Of a stretch of DNA of 64,000 bases, positions 47,787 to 60,141 are shown one piece after another. The stretch covers positions 1,984,001-2,048,000 of the forward strand of contig NZ_CP109485.1 of assembly GCF_035918235.1 (NCBI RefSeq), written 5' to 3'. Position 1 is the stretch's first letter. Each line of letters opens with the position of its first letter. The position numbers were made by a program, and so were the translations under genes. The notes under the pieces are model-generated. The model saw only the letters and a program-made list of their open reading frames with translations. It was not told where the DNA came from and did no database searches. Source of the stretch: Streptomyces sp. NBC_01445. Its GTDB lineage: Bacteria; Actinomycetota; Actinomycetes; Streptomycetales; Streptomycetaceae.

Positions 47787-48166
47787 GATGAGCGGCCCTC
47801 ACCAGGGATCCGCACGTCGGCGCCGCACGGATACCCGGAGCCATGCGCGCTGTGCCCGCGAATGCCAGATCTCCCCGAGGAGGCCGGACACATCGGCCGA
47901 GCCGGGAGGCGCGGAACAACCGGGCTGCCAGGACGAAGGTCAAGCCTCGACAGTGGTGGGCTCGTAGCACCCTCCGTCGCAGGGGCATTGACGCCGGGGG
48001 CGAGCGAAGTATCACCCATTCGCCCCGTAGTGATTGCCGTAGGACGGAGTTGGGGGTGAGCTGTCAATGCGCCTGGCGATAGTCGCCGACGCCAAGAGGG
48101 TGGGGCGCCCGCTGCCGAACGCGCGGGGCCGGCCCTCGTCGACCCACACGAGATTTGGAGAACCCC

Positions 48167-48340
48167 ATGCCTTACCGCAAGGGACAGCAAGTGGAGTACC
48201 GGGACCAGCAGGATGAGCTTCAGCGGGGCGAGATCCGCAGCGCCGAGGGCAGCGGGGCACAGACGCGCTATGCCGTCCAGAACGAGGCGACCCTGCGCGA
48301 AGACAAGGTGAGCGAGAACCAGATCGAGCGAGAGCTGTAG
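48167..48340 (+). CDS. Small Tudor-like (hypervirulence-associated, DUF2945-type) protein
   Basis: 57 residues: MPYRKGQQVEYRDQQDELQR, GEIRSAEGSG, RYAVQNEATLREDKVSENQI. The pattern G..V......G...G.I.......Y.V.......D.V....I is that of short Tudor/HVA1-like barrels found in many bacteria. ATG 48167 with GGAG 8 nt upstream. Followed by a 16-bp terminator. Function unknown; Tudor-like folds bind proteins or nucleic acids. Confidence 0.75.
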   Translation: MPYRKGQQVEYRDQQDELQRGEIRSAEGSGAQTRYAVQNEATLREDKVSENQIEREL

Positions 48341-48358
48341 TAACACCTCCGCCGACGC

Positions 48359-48397
48359 AGCCCGCCGTTGCACCGAACCAAGGTGCAACGGCGGGCT
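48359..48397 (+). terminator. 16-bp perfect terminator stem
   Basis: Arms agcccgccgttgcacc (48359-48374) and its reverse complement (48382-48397), 7-nt loop, followed by ccttgatt. Ends the Tudor-like gene. Confidence 0.85.
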
Positions 48398-48752
48398 CCT
48401 TGATTCCTGCGACAGCGGCGGTAGCAGGCATTCTCCCGACCGCAGGCCAACGCCTATGGTGAGTATGGGAATTGAACTCACGGTGCATCGCGCCACGACG
48501 GATTTCAAGTGACATCAACGGCGCCGGATGGCAACACTTCTGGGTGGCGATACAAACGGCGCGACAAGGCGGTTCCCGGCCAGGGCCGAGGAACGGTCGA
48601 GCTTCCTGAAAGGGGCGCCCGTCGGCCACTGCAACCGGGCGTCGGGTGGCAGGTCTCCGCGGGTTGTCCTCGGCGACCGAACGAGGGAGCAGCCAGCGTG
48701 GCTCCATGTGCCGAAAATCGGTAAGGCACATTCTCAACACCGTCGCGTATTC

Positions 48753-49865
48753 GTGTTGCGCGCCCATGCAGGTCGTAAGCCTGATGCTCGTCGATCCGAA
48801 AGTGGGAATGCCGCCTTGCCCGCACTCCGAGCCCTTGCCGGTGCCGCCGCGATTGCTACGGCCACTACCGCCTTCACCGCCGTCCCCGCGGCTGCCCACA
48901 CCCCCGAGCATGTGCGGTGCAAGACAAGTGCTCTTATCGCCGCCATCACCAGAGCCAACACCCAAGGTTTTGGCAAACTCAGTCTCGCCAAGGGCTGCGT
49001 CTACGACTTCACAGCACCCTTCTCGGGTGATGACGCGACACCTCCCATCACGGTTCCTGTCACGATTGACGGAAACGGCGCCACTCTCCGGCGCGGTACC
49101 ACCGCGCACCTCTTCCGCCTTCTCGATGTCGCAACCGGTGGAAGGGCGACCCTCAGCGATCTCAAAATCGAGAATGGCAACGTGACCGGCGACGGCGGGG
49201 GCCTCCTCGTCCAAAACGGGGGGACACTCCACGCGACATCTGTCCTCGTCAAAGGGAACACCGCCAGTAACAACGGCGGCGGCCTTGAGAGCCTGGGAAC
49301 CCTGAGGCTCGTTCGATCCAGAGTTGCCAACAACAATGCCGCAGGCTCCGGTGGGGGGATTTCCAGCGAAGGCGCCACCTCCGTCATTTCCACCTCGATT
49401 GAGGGCAACACAGCCAGTAGATTTTTTGGCGGAGGCGTCTTCAACGACGGCCTGATCACCATCACCCGCAGCTCCATCACCGGCAACAGGGTGACGGCAG
49501 GCGACGGCGGCGGCCTTTGGAACAACTACCAGATGACCGTCAACGACAGCACGATCGTCGACAACACCGCCAGCGACCACGGAGGCGGCGTCACCAACGC
49601 ACAGCTCGGAAGAGCCACCTTCAACCGGAGCACCATCGCGAAGAACACCGCCGGTCTACTGGCCGGCGGTATCTACAACGTCGACTCCGGCTCCTACCTC
49701 GTCCTCAACCTCAGCTCCGTCATCAAGAACAAAGCGGGCAGTGCCCCCGGAGGCGTGTTCAACGAGACCGGAGACGTCGTGGTGAACAAACACTCCCCCA
49801 TCACGGGAAACCTTCCCACCAACTGCGTTGGCAGCCCGTCTCCCGTGACCGGTTGCACCGGCTGA
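48753..49865 (+). CDS. Secreted right-handed beta-helix (pectate-lyase-like) protein
   Basis: 370 residues from GTG 48753; no in-frame ATG is available. Signal segment: ALPALRALAGAAAIATATTA, FTAVPAAAHTPE. The mature part has the beta-helix repeat of polymorphic-outer-membrane/pectate-lyase-like proteins: GGGLLVQNGGTLHATSVLVK, GNTASNNGGGLESLGTLRLV, and further GNxAxxxGGGxxxxG units to the end. No catalytic residues are evident, so a binding or surface role is as likely as a lyase. It stands alone with 365 empty bases downstream (49866-50230). Confidence 0.8.
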   Translation: MLRAHAGRKPDARRSESGNAALPALRALAGAAAIATATTAFTAVPAAAHTPEHVRCKTSALIAAITRANTQGFGKLSLAKGCVYDFTAPFSGDDATPPITVPVTIDGNGATLRRGTTAHLFRLLDVATGGRATLSDLKIENGNVTGDGGGLLVQNGGTLHATSVLVKGNTASNNGGGLESLGTLRLVRSRVANNNAAGSGGGISSEGATSVISTSIEGNTASRFFGGGVFNDGLITITRSSITGNRVTAGDGGGLWNNYQMTVNDSTIVDNTASDHGGGVTNAQLGRATFNRSTIAKNTAGLLAGGIYNVDSGSYLVLNLSSVIKNKAGSAPGGVFNETGDVVVNKHSPITGNLPTNCVGSPSPVTGCTG

Positions 49866-50230
49866 CCTGCCCACATCGCGCAGCCGACCCCCGGCCTCTA
49901 TACCGCAGCGCACCAGCGGGTCCGCCAAGTTCACCGCTTGAACCCACGTGGCCGACCTGTCGTCTGGCCACGTGGAAAGCCACCCAAGCAAGCGCACGTG
50001 GCACGACCAGGTCTGACCGAGGTGGACGTCGTAGCCGCTGACAACCGAACGGCACTGGCATTCCAGGAGGCGATCGCCGCACAGTGGGCGACCGCGACGG
50101 CCGAGAAAGACGCCCTTCGGAACCGTGTCCCTCAGGCGCTTCCCCTGACCACACCACGCGCCTCCCCTCATGGCAGGCGCTTCTGCTGGGCCCGCTGCTT
50201 CCTGGCCGGTCACTGCTTGCGACTGATTGT

Positions 50231-50854
50231 TCAGACGAGCGCAGGGGTGTGAGCGGGCAGGTAGGGCGTGATGTTGCGCCAGGCGCGCTCGATGTACTCC
50301 TCCTTCTCGCCGACCGGGGCGACATAGTGCAGAGCGCGTTCCGCAGCGTCGTTGCCCACGAGGCGGGCGATGATCCAGGCGGCGAGGTAGTGCGAGGCCA
50401 GGCAGCCGCCGGCCGTGGCGATGTTGTCCTTGGCGTAGAAGGGCTGATTGAGTACCTCGACGCCGGCGGCGACGACCCAGGGCTTGGTGGTCAGGTCGGT
50501 GCAGGCGGGGATGTCGTTGAGCAGGCCGAGCTTGGCCAGCACAAGCGCACCGGAGCACTGTGCCGCGATAAGTTGGCGCGAGGGGTCCAGGCGACGCAGG
50601 ACGTTCATGATCGCTGGGTCTTCGACTACCTCGCGGGTGGCGATGCCACTGCCCACGATGACGGCATCAGCGGCGCACGCCTCCTCGAGAGTGGACATCT
50701 GCTCGATGACCACCCCGTTCATGGACGTCACCTTGAGGCTGGGGGTGGCGATGGTGACGCGCCAGTCGTCGGACTTGATCCGATTGAGAACACCGAGTGC
50801 GATCAGAGAATCGAGCTCGTTGTAGCCCTCGAAGGTGAGGATGGCGACGTGCAC
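50231..50854 (-). CDS. DJ-1/PfpI-family protein
   Basis: 207 residues from GTG 50854 (VHVAILTFEGYNELDSLIAL). The nucleophile elbow is LIAAQCSGALVLAKLGLL with the conserved Cys, and acid residues precede it. This class covers amidases, glyoxalases and isonitrile hydratases; the variant here (TFEGYNELD..., ATPSLKVTSMNGVVI) matches the isonitrile hydratase/ThiJ-like group. It is divergent from the MocR-type gene at 50933, 79 bases apart, and is the likely regulated target. Confidence 0.85.
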   Translation of the reverse strand: MHVAILTFEGYNELDSLIALGVLNRIKSDDWRVTIATPSLKVTSMNGVVIEQMSTLEEACAADAVIVGSGIATREVVEDPAIMNVLRRLDPSRQLIAAQCSGALVLAKLGLLNDIPACTDLTTKPWVVAAGVEVLNQPFYAKDNIATAGGCLASHYLAAWIIARLVGNDAAERALHYVAPVGEKEEYIERAWRNITPYLPAHTPALV

Positions 50855-50932
50855 AGCGGCTGCCCTTCCGGGTTGATCGGCGGGTGGAACTTGACCGTAA
50901 GGACCCACCAACAGGACAGTCAAAGAATTGTC

Positions 50933-52303
50933 ATGCATACAATCCACTCCATGGCAGCCCCGCGGTACAAAACGCTGGTCGACGCGCTCGCATCCGACAT
51001 CCGGACGGGGCGGCTCGCCGCAGGCGTACGCCTGCCGACACACCGCGCGCTCGCCGCCCGTGAGGGCATCGCCGTGGTGACCGCGACCCGGGTGTACGCC
51101 GAGCTGGAAACGATGGGTCTGGTGAGCCGGGAACAGGGCCGCGGTACGTTCGTGCGTGACATCGCTGTTCCCGCCGGTCACGGCATCGATCAGCAGGTCG
51201 TCGCTACGGATTCAGTAGACCTCAACTTCAACTACCCGTCGCTGCCTGGGCAAGCCGACCTCCTTCGGCAGGCCCTACGAGAAGTGGCCACCTCCGGTGA
51301 TATCGACTCGCTGCTGCACTACCAACCGCATCGAGGGCGTCCCCAGGACAGAGCCTCGATCGCACGGCACCTGAGGCGTCGGGGAATCACCACCGACGCG
51401 GATCAGGTCCTCATCACCAACGGCGCGCAGCACGGCCTGGCCATCACCGTCATGGCCACGCTCAGCGCCGGCGACGTCGTCGCGGTCGACGCACTCACCT
51501 ACCCGGGCTTCAAGGTGCTCGCGCACGCCCTGCATCTCGACCTGGCACCGATACCCGCCACCGCCGACGGGCCGGATCTCGACGCCCTCGAGCAGTTGTG
51601 CGCGACCCGCCCTGTGCGCGCGATCTACTCCATGCCCACCCTGCACAACCCTCTGGGCTGGGTCATGCCAGCACCTGACCGAACCCGCCTCATCGAGATC
51701 GCCCGACAGCACGGTTCGCTCATCATCGAAGACGCCGCCTACGCCTACCTGGTGGAGGACCCTCCACCGCCTCTGGCTGCAACCGCACCGGACATCACCG
51801 TCTACGTCTCAGGACTGTCCAAGAGCGTCGCCACCGGCCTCCGGGTCGGCTTCGTCGTTGCGCCGCCATCTGCCGTGCCGTCGCTCGAACGCGCGATTCG
51901 GGCGACCATCTGGAACACCCCGGCCCTCACCACCGCGATCGCCTGCCGCTGGCTCGAGGACGGCACGGTGGACCGCTTGGAAGCGCAGAAGCGAGACGAC
52001 GCCAAGGCCCGCCAAGCACTCGCGCGACAAGAGCTGGCAGGCCTACCACTCATCAGCCACCCCTCGTCCTACTTCACATGGCTGCCGCTGCCCGACGACG
52101 CACGCGCCGATCGACTGACCGCCGCCCTCGCGCGTCAGCACATCTCGGTATCCACAGCCGAGCCGTTCACCACCACGATCCACACACCGCAGGCGATCCG
52201 CCTCGCGCTGGGCTCGACCGACATGGACAGTCTCCGGTCAACGCTGCGTACGGTGCGACGAGTCGCTGTCGAGGACGCCTACGCGTCAACTGCCCGGTCG
52301 TGA
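50933..52303 (+). CDS. MocR-type PLP-dependent GntR regulator
   Basis: 456 residues from ATG 50933 (second ATG at 50951). N-terminal GntR HTH: LASDIRTGRLAAGVRLPTHR, ALAAREGIAVVTATRVYAEL, ETMGLVSREQGRGTFV. The aminotransferase-like domain follows with TNGAQHGLAITVMATLSAGD, YSMPTLHNPLGWVMP, IEDAAYAYL and the PLP Lys in VYVSGLSKSVATGLRVGFVV. MocR proteins often control PLP or amino-acid genes and commonly a divergent neighbour, here the DJ-1 gene. The last residues (STARS) and the stop codon come from the right end of a TnpB element, so the original C-terminus was slightly altered. Confidence 0.9.
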   Translation: MHTIHSMAAPRYKTLVDALASDIRTGRLAAGVRLPTHRALAAREGIAVVTATRVYAELETMGLVSREQGRGTFVRDIAVPAGHGIDQQVVATDSVDLNFNYPSLPGQADLLRQALREVATSGDIDSLLHYQPHRGRPQDRASIARHLRRRGITTDADQVLITNGAQHGLAITVMATLSAGDVVAVDALTYPGFKVLAHALHLDLAPIPATADGPDLDALEQLCATRPVRAIYSMPTLHNPLGWVMPAPDRTRLIEIARQHGSLIIEDAAYAYLVEDPPPPLAATAPDITVYVSGLSKSVATGLRVGFVVAPPSAVPSLERAIRATIWNTPALTTAIACRWLEDGTVDRLEAQKRDDAKARQALARQELAGLPLISHPSSYFTWLPLPDDARADRLTAALARQHISVSTAEPFTTTIHTPQAIRLALGSTDMDSLRSTLRTVRRVAVEDAYASTARS

Positions 52304-53706
52304 ACGATCGGGCTTGCTGCTCGAGTCATCACTGGCTGTGATGGGTTCGGCTGCGTCCAGGACTCACGCTATGAGGGTGAGTTCGGGGGCCGTTGACTGA
52401 GCCCCGCAGACCCACACGTACCACCCGCGGTGGGCGATGTTGTGGGACGCGTTGCAGTCCGCGTGCTCAACGAAGCCGCAGACCCGGCACGAGAAAACAG
52501 CCTGGGCAGGCCGGTTGCCGCGTTCGGTGTGATGACACTTCGAGCATTCCTGGCTGGTGTACGCCGGATCGACGTAGACGACCGGCACCCCGGCCCGCTT
52601 CGCCTTGTAGACGATGAACGAGCCGAGTTGCGCGAACGGCCAGGAGTGGAGCGTGGTGCGTTGGGGCTTTCTCAGCCGTGCCCGCTCGCGGATGCCCGTG
52701 AGTGTCTCCAGGGCGATCCCGCGACCGGTGCGTTCAGCCTCCGCCACGATCCGCTTGCTGATCTTGTGGTTGATGTCCTTGGCGCGCCGGGCTTCCTTGC
52801 CCGCATGCTTCTTCGCCCGCCGCTTGGCGGACTTGGTCTGCTTCTTCTGCAGCTTGGACCGCAGCTTGCGATCCTGCTCCCGCTTGCGATTGACACGGCG
52901 ACCGCAGTGGCGCTCGCCATCGGAAGTGACCGCGATGTTCACGATCCCCAGATCCACCCCGAGGAACCCGACCGGCTGAGTGTTCAGAACCCCCTCGGGG
53001 ATCTCGCAGGTGGCGATCAAGAACCATTTCCCGCCCTGGCACACCAGGTCGGACTCACCCTTGCGGTGCGCGGCCAAAACCTCCAGCTGCTCAGCCTGCC
53101 CGGTGAACGCCACGCTCTTCAGCCGACCGGCCGTGGACCAGATCGACACCGTTTGCTGCTCGTGCTGCCAGGACAGCATCCGGTCGTCGTAAGGCTGCGC
53201 CGCCTCGGGCCGGAAGACCACCGGCTTGCCCGAGGCGCGAGTGTGCCGCCTGGAACCGGGCCGCCCGTAACGACCGTTACGCAGGTTCGCCTTCAAGGTG
53301 GTGTAGGCATCGCAGGATTTCTTGATCGCGTGCTGGGCGGCCTGCGCGCCCAGTTGCCACCTGACCCGGATCTCGGCATAGGTGTGCTTGCGCAACTCCA
53401 GCGGACGTCGCGCGTTTTCCTCGAAAGCAACCCCGGCCGCCCAGGTCGCCGCTTGATTGCAGGCGTGCAGGGTCGCCTCAAGTGCCGCCGCCTGTACGAG
53501 CGTCGGCAGCAGCTTTACCCGCACCACCAGCTTCACGATCAGCGAACCTATACACCTGAACGAAAATCCACCACACGTTCGCCCCCGCCCCACCCGAACG
53601 AGCGAAACCCGCCCCGCGCACACCGCCGTAGCCCGGCTCCGCCGAAACGCCTCCCAGCCGCTCCGCAGCCGTCATCGCCTGCGGCACATCACGGCGACGC
53701 TCCGCG
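52285..53706 (-). mobile_element. TnpB-only IS200/IS605 element, copy 2
   Basis: Shares both ends with the copy at 7143-8575: gtcaactgcccggtcgt at 52285 and acggcgacgctcc near 53706. The right end forms a hairpin (gcccggtcgt / acgatcgggc, one mismatch). Inserted in the 3' end of the MocR-type gene on the left and inside a glycosyltransferase gene on the right. As in copy 1, tnpA is absent. Confidence 0.8.
52364..53536 (-). CDS. tnpB: TnpB RNA-guided nuclease, copy 2
   Basis: 390 residues from GTG 53536, the same length as copy 1. Catalytic Asp in VGFLGVDLGIVNIA, Glu in GIALETLTGIRERA and the acidic residue in VEHADCNASHNIAHRG are present, as is the zinc ribbon (CSKCHHTERGNR, CRVCGF). Differences from copy 1 cluster in ALETLTGI versus ALEDLKGI and in the HADCNASHN stretch. 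Probably still active as a nuclease; dependence on a tnpA elsewhere in the genome is expected. Confidence 0.9.
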   Translation of the reverse strand: MKLVVRVKLLPTLVQAAALEATLHACNQAATWAAGVAFEENARRPLELRKHTYAEIRVRWQLGAQAAQHAIKKSCDAYTTLKANLRNGRYGRPGSRRHTRASGKPVVFRPEAAQPYDDRMLSWQHEQQTVSIWSTAGRLKSVAFTGQAEQLEVLAAHRKGESDLVCQGGKWFLIATCEIPEGVLNTQPVGFLGVDLGIVNIAVTSDGERHCGRRVNRKREQDRKLRSKLQKKQTKSAKRRAKKHAGKEARRAKDINHKISKRIVAEAERTGRGIALETLTGIRERARLRKPQRTTLHSWPFAQLGSFIVYKAKRAGVPVVYVDPAYTSQECSKCHHTERGNRPAQAVFSCRVCGFVEHADCNASHNIAHRGWYVWVCGAQSTAPELTLIA

Positions 53707-53734
53707 TCGCACCCCGTGGATGCGACTCCTCCCG

Positions 53735-54017
53735 CGCTCCCGAAGCCGATGAGGACGGGCCGAGGTCCGGCACGCAGGAAGTCCTCCAGGCCGGCAGGCA
53801 GCCGCTCGGTCGCATCGTGATGAGGCCACCAGTTGCCCACGACATCCAGACCGGGGCGCCAGTCGGCGGGGCGTGGCACCAGGGCCGTGCTGAACCCGTG
53901 CAAGATGGGCCAGTTCGCCTGTTCCTGCCGTCGGCGCATCGCGGAGGCGGAGAGCGCGGGCAACTGGACGTGGTGGCGCAGCCTTGCGACCGCCTGCTCG
54001 TAGACACGGTCGGCCAT
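53735..54017 (-). pseudogene. Glycosyltransferase (MGT/UGT-like) fragment
   Basis: Reads VYEQAVARLRHHVQLPALSA, WPILHGFSTALVPRPADWRP, GLDVVGNWWPHH, LEDFLRAGPRPVLIGFGS. This is the middle part of a sterol- or macrolide-type glycosyltransferase: VVGNWW and the PVLIGFGS nucleotide-sugar entry motif are typical. The downstream part has been removed by the TnpB element; the N-terminal part is also missing. The stretch 54018-54713 shows no gene I can support. Confidence 0.7.
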
Positions 54018-54713
54018 CCGCAGAGCGAAGCGTCCGGTTGCGCGTTGGCCTGACGGCCCAGTGAGCGCGTGCCTGTGACGACGGGCGGGAAGTCACCTGT
54101 CGGCGCCGTGGGTTGGAGGTACACCAAGGCTCGGTGTGCCCGTGGACTCGGCAAGATGCCAGCCGAGCGGTGCCGTGGATCGTTCATCGCGTCGGCGAAG
54201 CCCTGACCCAGTTCGGTGACGACCGTGACGGCGCGTGTCGGCAGTCGGCTGTGCGGCTTCGGCACAGCGCTCCGGTCGGCCGATCCGACCTCTCCGGCAC
54301 ATGAGCAGACCTCGTGCGAGCGGCCGGTGGACGCTCTGCAGATGACTGACCTGACGGTCGCCCCGTGGCACGCGGCCGCGGAGTCAGCGCCGGTCTGCTG
54401 GATGTCTTGCTGCTGCCCGCTCTGGACGACCGCGCATGGGTGTCGACGGACGTCCTGGATCGGTCGGCTCTGACCTTCTACCAGCACCGAGGCGGGCGTC
54501 AGGTCAGCGTCTCAGCCCTCGCAGGCTCCTCGCGGGACGGCACTCAGGTGGTCCTTCTCGCTCCGCGTCACCCGGCGGCGCAGGAGACGGCTCAGCTCCC
54601 GCGACAGGTTCCGTTCCCCAACCCATAGGCAGCCGACGCCCACTAGGCAAGGAGAACAAGGTCACACCCGCGTCATCTCCTGCTCATCTGTCGATGTGAC
54701 CTAGCATCCGGGC

Positions 54714-56524
54714 ATGACGGTCCTGCCTGACGACGGGCTTTCCCTGGCCGCCGAGTTCCCTGACGCGACACTTGAGCAGTGGCAGCACCTCGTAGCAGGT
54801 GTTCTGCGCAAGTCGGGCAAGGAAGTCTCGGCCGAGGAGGCAGAAGACGCCCTGTCCACCACCCTCGAGGACGGGCTGCGCGCCCACCCTCTGTACACGC
54901 CTCGCGATGCCACCCCCGCAACCGGGATGCCTGGATTCGCCCCCTTCGTACGCGGTGGCCGCGCCGAAGGACAGGCGGTCGGCGGCTGGGATGTGCGTCA
55001 ACTGCACAGCGTCGCGGACTCCGGTGCGGTGCTCACTGACCTCGAGAACGGCGTCACCTCACTGTGGCTCACCGTCGGCGAGCACACCGGCTTCCCCGTC
55101 TCCGCGTTGCCTGCCGCTCTCGACGGCGTCTATCTGGATCTCGCTCCGGTCGTCCTCGACGCGGGCACGGAGAGTCCTGCAGCCGCGGCACAACTACTGC
55201 GCATGTACGACGAAGCGGGCATCGCCTCCGACGCGGTGCGCGGCAGTCTGGGCGGGGACCCGCTCGGCCACGAGGCCCGCACCGGCGAGTCGTACGACGG
55301 CGCGCCGGTCTACGAGCTCGCCGGCCGGTGCGTCGCGGACCGGCCCGGGCTGCGGGCACTGATGGTGGACGCCCTGCCCTATCACGAGGCCGGCGGCTCC
55401 ACTGCTCAGGAACTGGGCTGCTCCCTGGCGACCGGCGTTGCCTACCTTCGTGCACTGACGTCGGCCGGGCTGAACATCCAACAGGCCCTTGCACAGTTGG
55501 AGTTCCGTTACGCAGCGAGCGCCGATCAATTCCTCACGATCGCCAAGTTCCGCGCGGCACGGCGTCTGTGGGGACGGGTGGCCGAGGCCTGCGGAGCCCC
55601 GCAGCACGGAGCGCAACTCCAGCACGCGGTGACGTCACCGGTGATGATGACGCGGCGCGATCCCTGGGTGAACATGCTGCGCAGCACCGTCGCCACTCTG
55701 GCCGCAGGGGTTGGCGGCGCCGATGCCGTGACCGTACTGCCCTTCGACCAAGCTCTCGGCCTGTCGGATGGCTTCGCCCGGCGTATCGCCCGCAACACCT
55801 CCACCATCCTCATCGAGGAGTCGCACCTGGCCCGCGTGATCGATCCGGCCGGGGGTTCCTGGTATGTGGAGCGCCTGACCGACGAACTCGCCCACGCGGC
55901 ATGGGACTTCTTCCAGGAGATCGAGCGTGCGGGCGGCCAGGCGGCCGCGCTGCGGTCGGGGATGATCCGCGAGCGCCTGGCCGAGAGCTGGTCCCTTCGC
56001 AGCAGGAATCTGGCGAAGCGACGCGAGCCGGTCACCGGCGTCAGCGAGTTCCCGTTCCTCGACGAGAAGCCGGTCGTCCGTGAGCCGGCGCCCGAGGCGC
56101 CGTCCGGAGGTCTGCCGCGGGTACGCCGGGACGAAGCCTTCGAAGCGCTGAGGTCCCGGTCGGACGCCCATCTCGCTGCGTCCGGCAGCAGGCCCCGCGT
56201 GTTCCTCGCTCCGCTGGGCCCGGCCGCCGCCCACTCCGCTCGGCTCACCTTCGCCGCCAACCTCTTCCAGGCAGGTGGCATCGAACCCGTGGCCGATGGC
56301 ACCTTCGAGGCGAGCGGCGCGCAAGCTGTGTGCCTGTGCTCCAGTGACCAGGTGTACGCGGAGCAGGCCGAGGCCGCCGCTCAGCAGCTGCGCGCGGCCG
56401 GCGCCCGGCAGGTGTTCCTCGCCGGCCGGCCGGCGACATACGCCGGGGTCGACACCTATGTCTTCGCAGGCTGTGACGCAGCGGACGTCCTGTCCGCCAC
56501 GCTCGACCGTATGGGAGTGTCCTG

Positions 56525-56525
<1 letters not shown>
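54714..56525 (+). CDS. mutA: Methylmalonyl-CoA mutase small subunit
   Basis: 603 residues. Homologous to MutB but with a degenerate cobalamin domain: [15 protein letters not shown] near the start, [60 protein letters not shown], and the C-terminal region [20 protein letters not shown] in place of DxHxxG. The heterodimer MutA/MutB interconverts (R)-methylmalonyl-CoA and succinyl-CoA, linking propionyl-CoA to the TCA cycle and to polyketide precursors. ATG 54714; weak ribosome site. The stop overlaps the mutB start by one base (TGATG). Confidence 0.95.
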
Positions 56526-58738
<2,213 letters not shown>

Positions 58739-58750
58739 GCGGGTGACCCC

Positions 58751-59731
58751 ATGGCCATCGAACTCGACACGTACGTCAAGGGCGTCCTGGACGGGAAACG
58801 GGCCGTCATCGCGCGCGCGATCACTCTCGTCGAGTCCACCCGTCCCCAACACCGCACCCTGGCACAGGAGTTGCTGACCGAGCTGCTGCCCCACAGCGGC
58901 CGCTCCCGGCGCATCGGGATCAGCGGAGTGCCGGGCGTGGGCAAGTCGACGTTCATCGACGCCTTCGGCACGATGCTCACCGGCCTCGGGCACCGAGTGG
59001 CCGTGCTCGCCGTCGACCCGTCATCCAGCCGGACCGGCGGGTCCATCCTGGGCGACAAGACCCGCATGGAGCGACTCGCCGTCGACCCTGCGGCGTTCGT
59101 GCGCCCCTCCCCCACCTCTGGAACGCTCGGCGGGGTCGCCAAAGCCACCCGTGAGTCGATCGTGGTCATGGAGGCAGCGGGCTACGACGTGGTGCTGGTG
59201 GAGACCGTCGGTGTCGGTCAGTCCGAGACCGCCGTCGCCAACATGGTCGACACCTTCCTGCTGCTCACGCTCGCACGGACCGGTGACCAGTTGCAGGGCA
59301 TCAAGAAGGGTGTCCTGGAACTCGCCGACGTGATCAGTGTCAACAAAGCGGACGGGCCTCACGAGCGTGACGCCCGGGCCGCCGCCCGTGAACTCGCGGG
59401 CGCGCTGCGGCTGATGCACGGCAAAGACGCCTTCTGGACTCCACCGGTGCTCAGCTGCAGCGCACGAGAGGCGACCGGCCTCGACGCCGTGTGGGAACGG
59501 CTCGAACAACACCGCACCCTGCTGGACTCCGCCGGCCGTCTCGCCGCCCGCCGCCGCGACCAGCAGATCGACTGGACCTGGGCCATGGTCCGCGACGAAC
59601 TGCTCGGCCGCCTGCACGCCGACCCGGCGGTCCGGTCGCTGACCCCGGACCTGGAGCGTCAGGTACGGGAGGGAGAGCTCACGGCCACGCTGGCCGCGGA
59701 GCGGATCCTGGACGTGTTCCGGAACGGATGA
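58751..59731 (+). CDS. meaB: MeaB, methylmalonyl-CoA mutase-associated G3E GTPase
   Basis: 326 residues. G-protein motifs: Walker A IGISGVPGVGKSTFIDAFG, VAVLAVDPSSSRTGGSILGD, KTRMERLAVDPAAFVRPSPT, VLVETVGVGQSETAVANMVD and the nucleotide motif NKAD (ISVNKADGPHERDA). It protects the mutase and gates B12 loading using GTP. Third gene of the mutA-mutB-meaB operon, 12 nt after mutB. The 410 bases downstream hold no recognisable gene. Confidence 0.96.
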   Translation: MAIELDTYVKGVLDGKRAVIARAITLVESTRPQHRTLAQELLTELLPHSGRSRRIGISGVPGVGKSTFIDAFGTMLTGLGHRVAVLAVDPSSSRTGGSILGDKTRMERLAVDPAAFVRPSPTSGTLGGVAKATRESIVVMEAAGYDVVLVETVGVGQSETAVANMVDTFLLLTLARTGDQLQGIKKGVLELADVISVNKADGPHERDARAAARELAGALRLMHGKDAFWTPPVLSCSAREATGLDAVWERLEQHRTLLDSAGRLAARRRDQQIDWTWAMVRDELLGRLHADPAVRSLTPDLERQVREGELTATLAAERILDVFRNG

Positions 59732-60141
59732 GGTCGGATACCCGTGCCGTGCGGCCTCAGCAGGCCCTCACACGGCGCGGCGCTACGAAGGTGCGGCACC
59801 TCGACCATGTCGCGCCGACTCGGCGTCGCCTTCCCTGGTGCCGTTCCTCGGATGAGCCGGGGAGTCACAGATGCCGTTCCATGGTCTACGTCGGCGCGAC
59901 CGCCTTGGTGGAGTGATCCACGAGTACCGACATGCCGCCTGAGATACACGGATGAGGTTTTCGGCAGGCGCGAGCCTGCCTGGACGAGCTCGGCCACCGT
60001 CGCATCGCTGCGTTCGTCGAGGTAGCGCCAGGGGATCCCGCGCCCCCTCACGGGGAAAGGGGGTGCGGTCTTCCAGCGGCTGTGACCGCGTCAGCGGCTC
60101 CCCTGCCTTCCCGGCTCTCGGGACCCGGCGCAGCGCAGCGT

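Noticed and set aside
50084..50932. Long N-terminal extension of the MocR-type gene
   Set aside because: It is antisense to the DJ-1 gene and has no family residues; the HTH starts just after ATG 50933.
54365..54628. Plus-strand frame before mutA
   Set aside because: No ribosome site, no recognisable domain and atypical composition; treated as non-coding.
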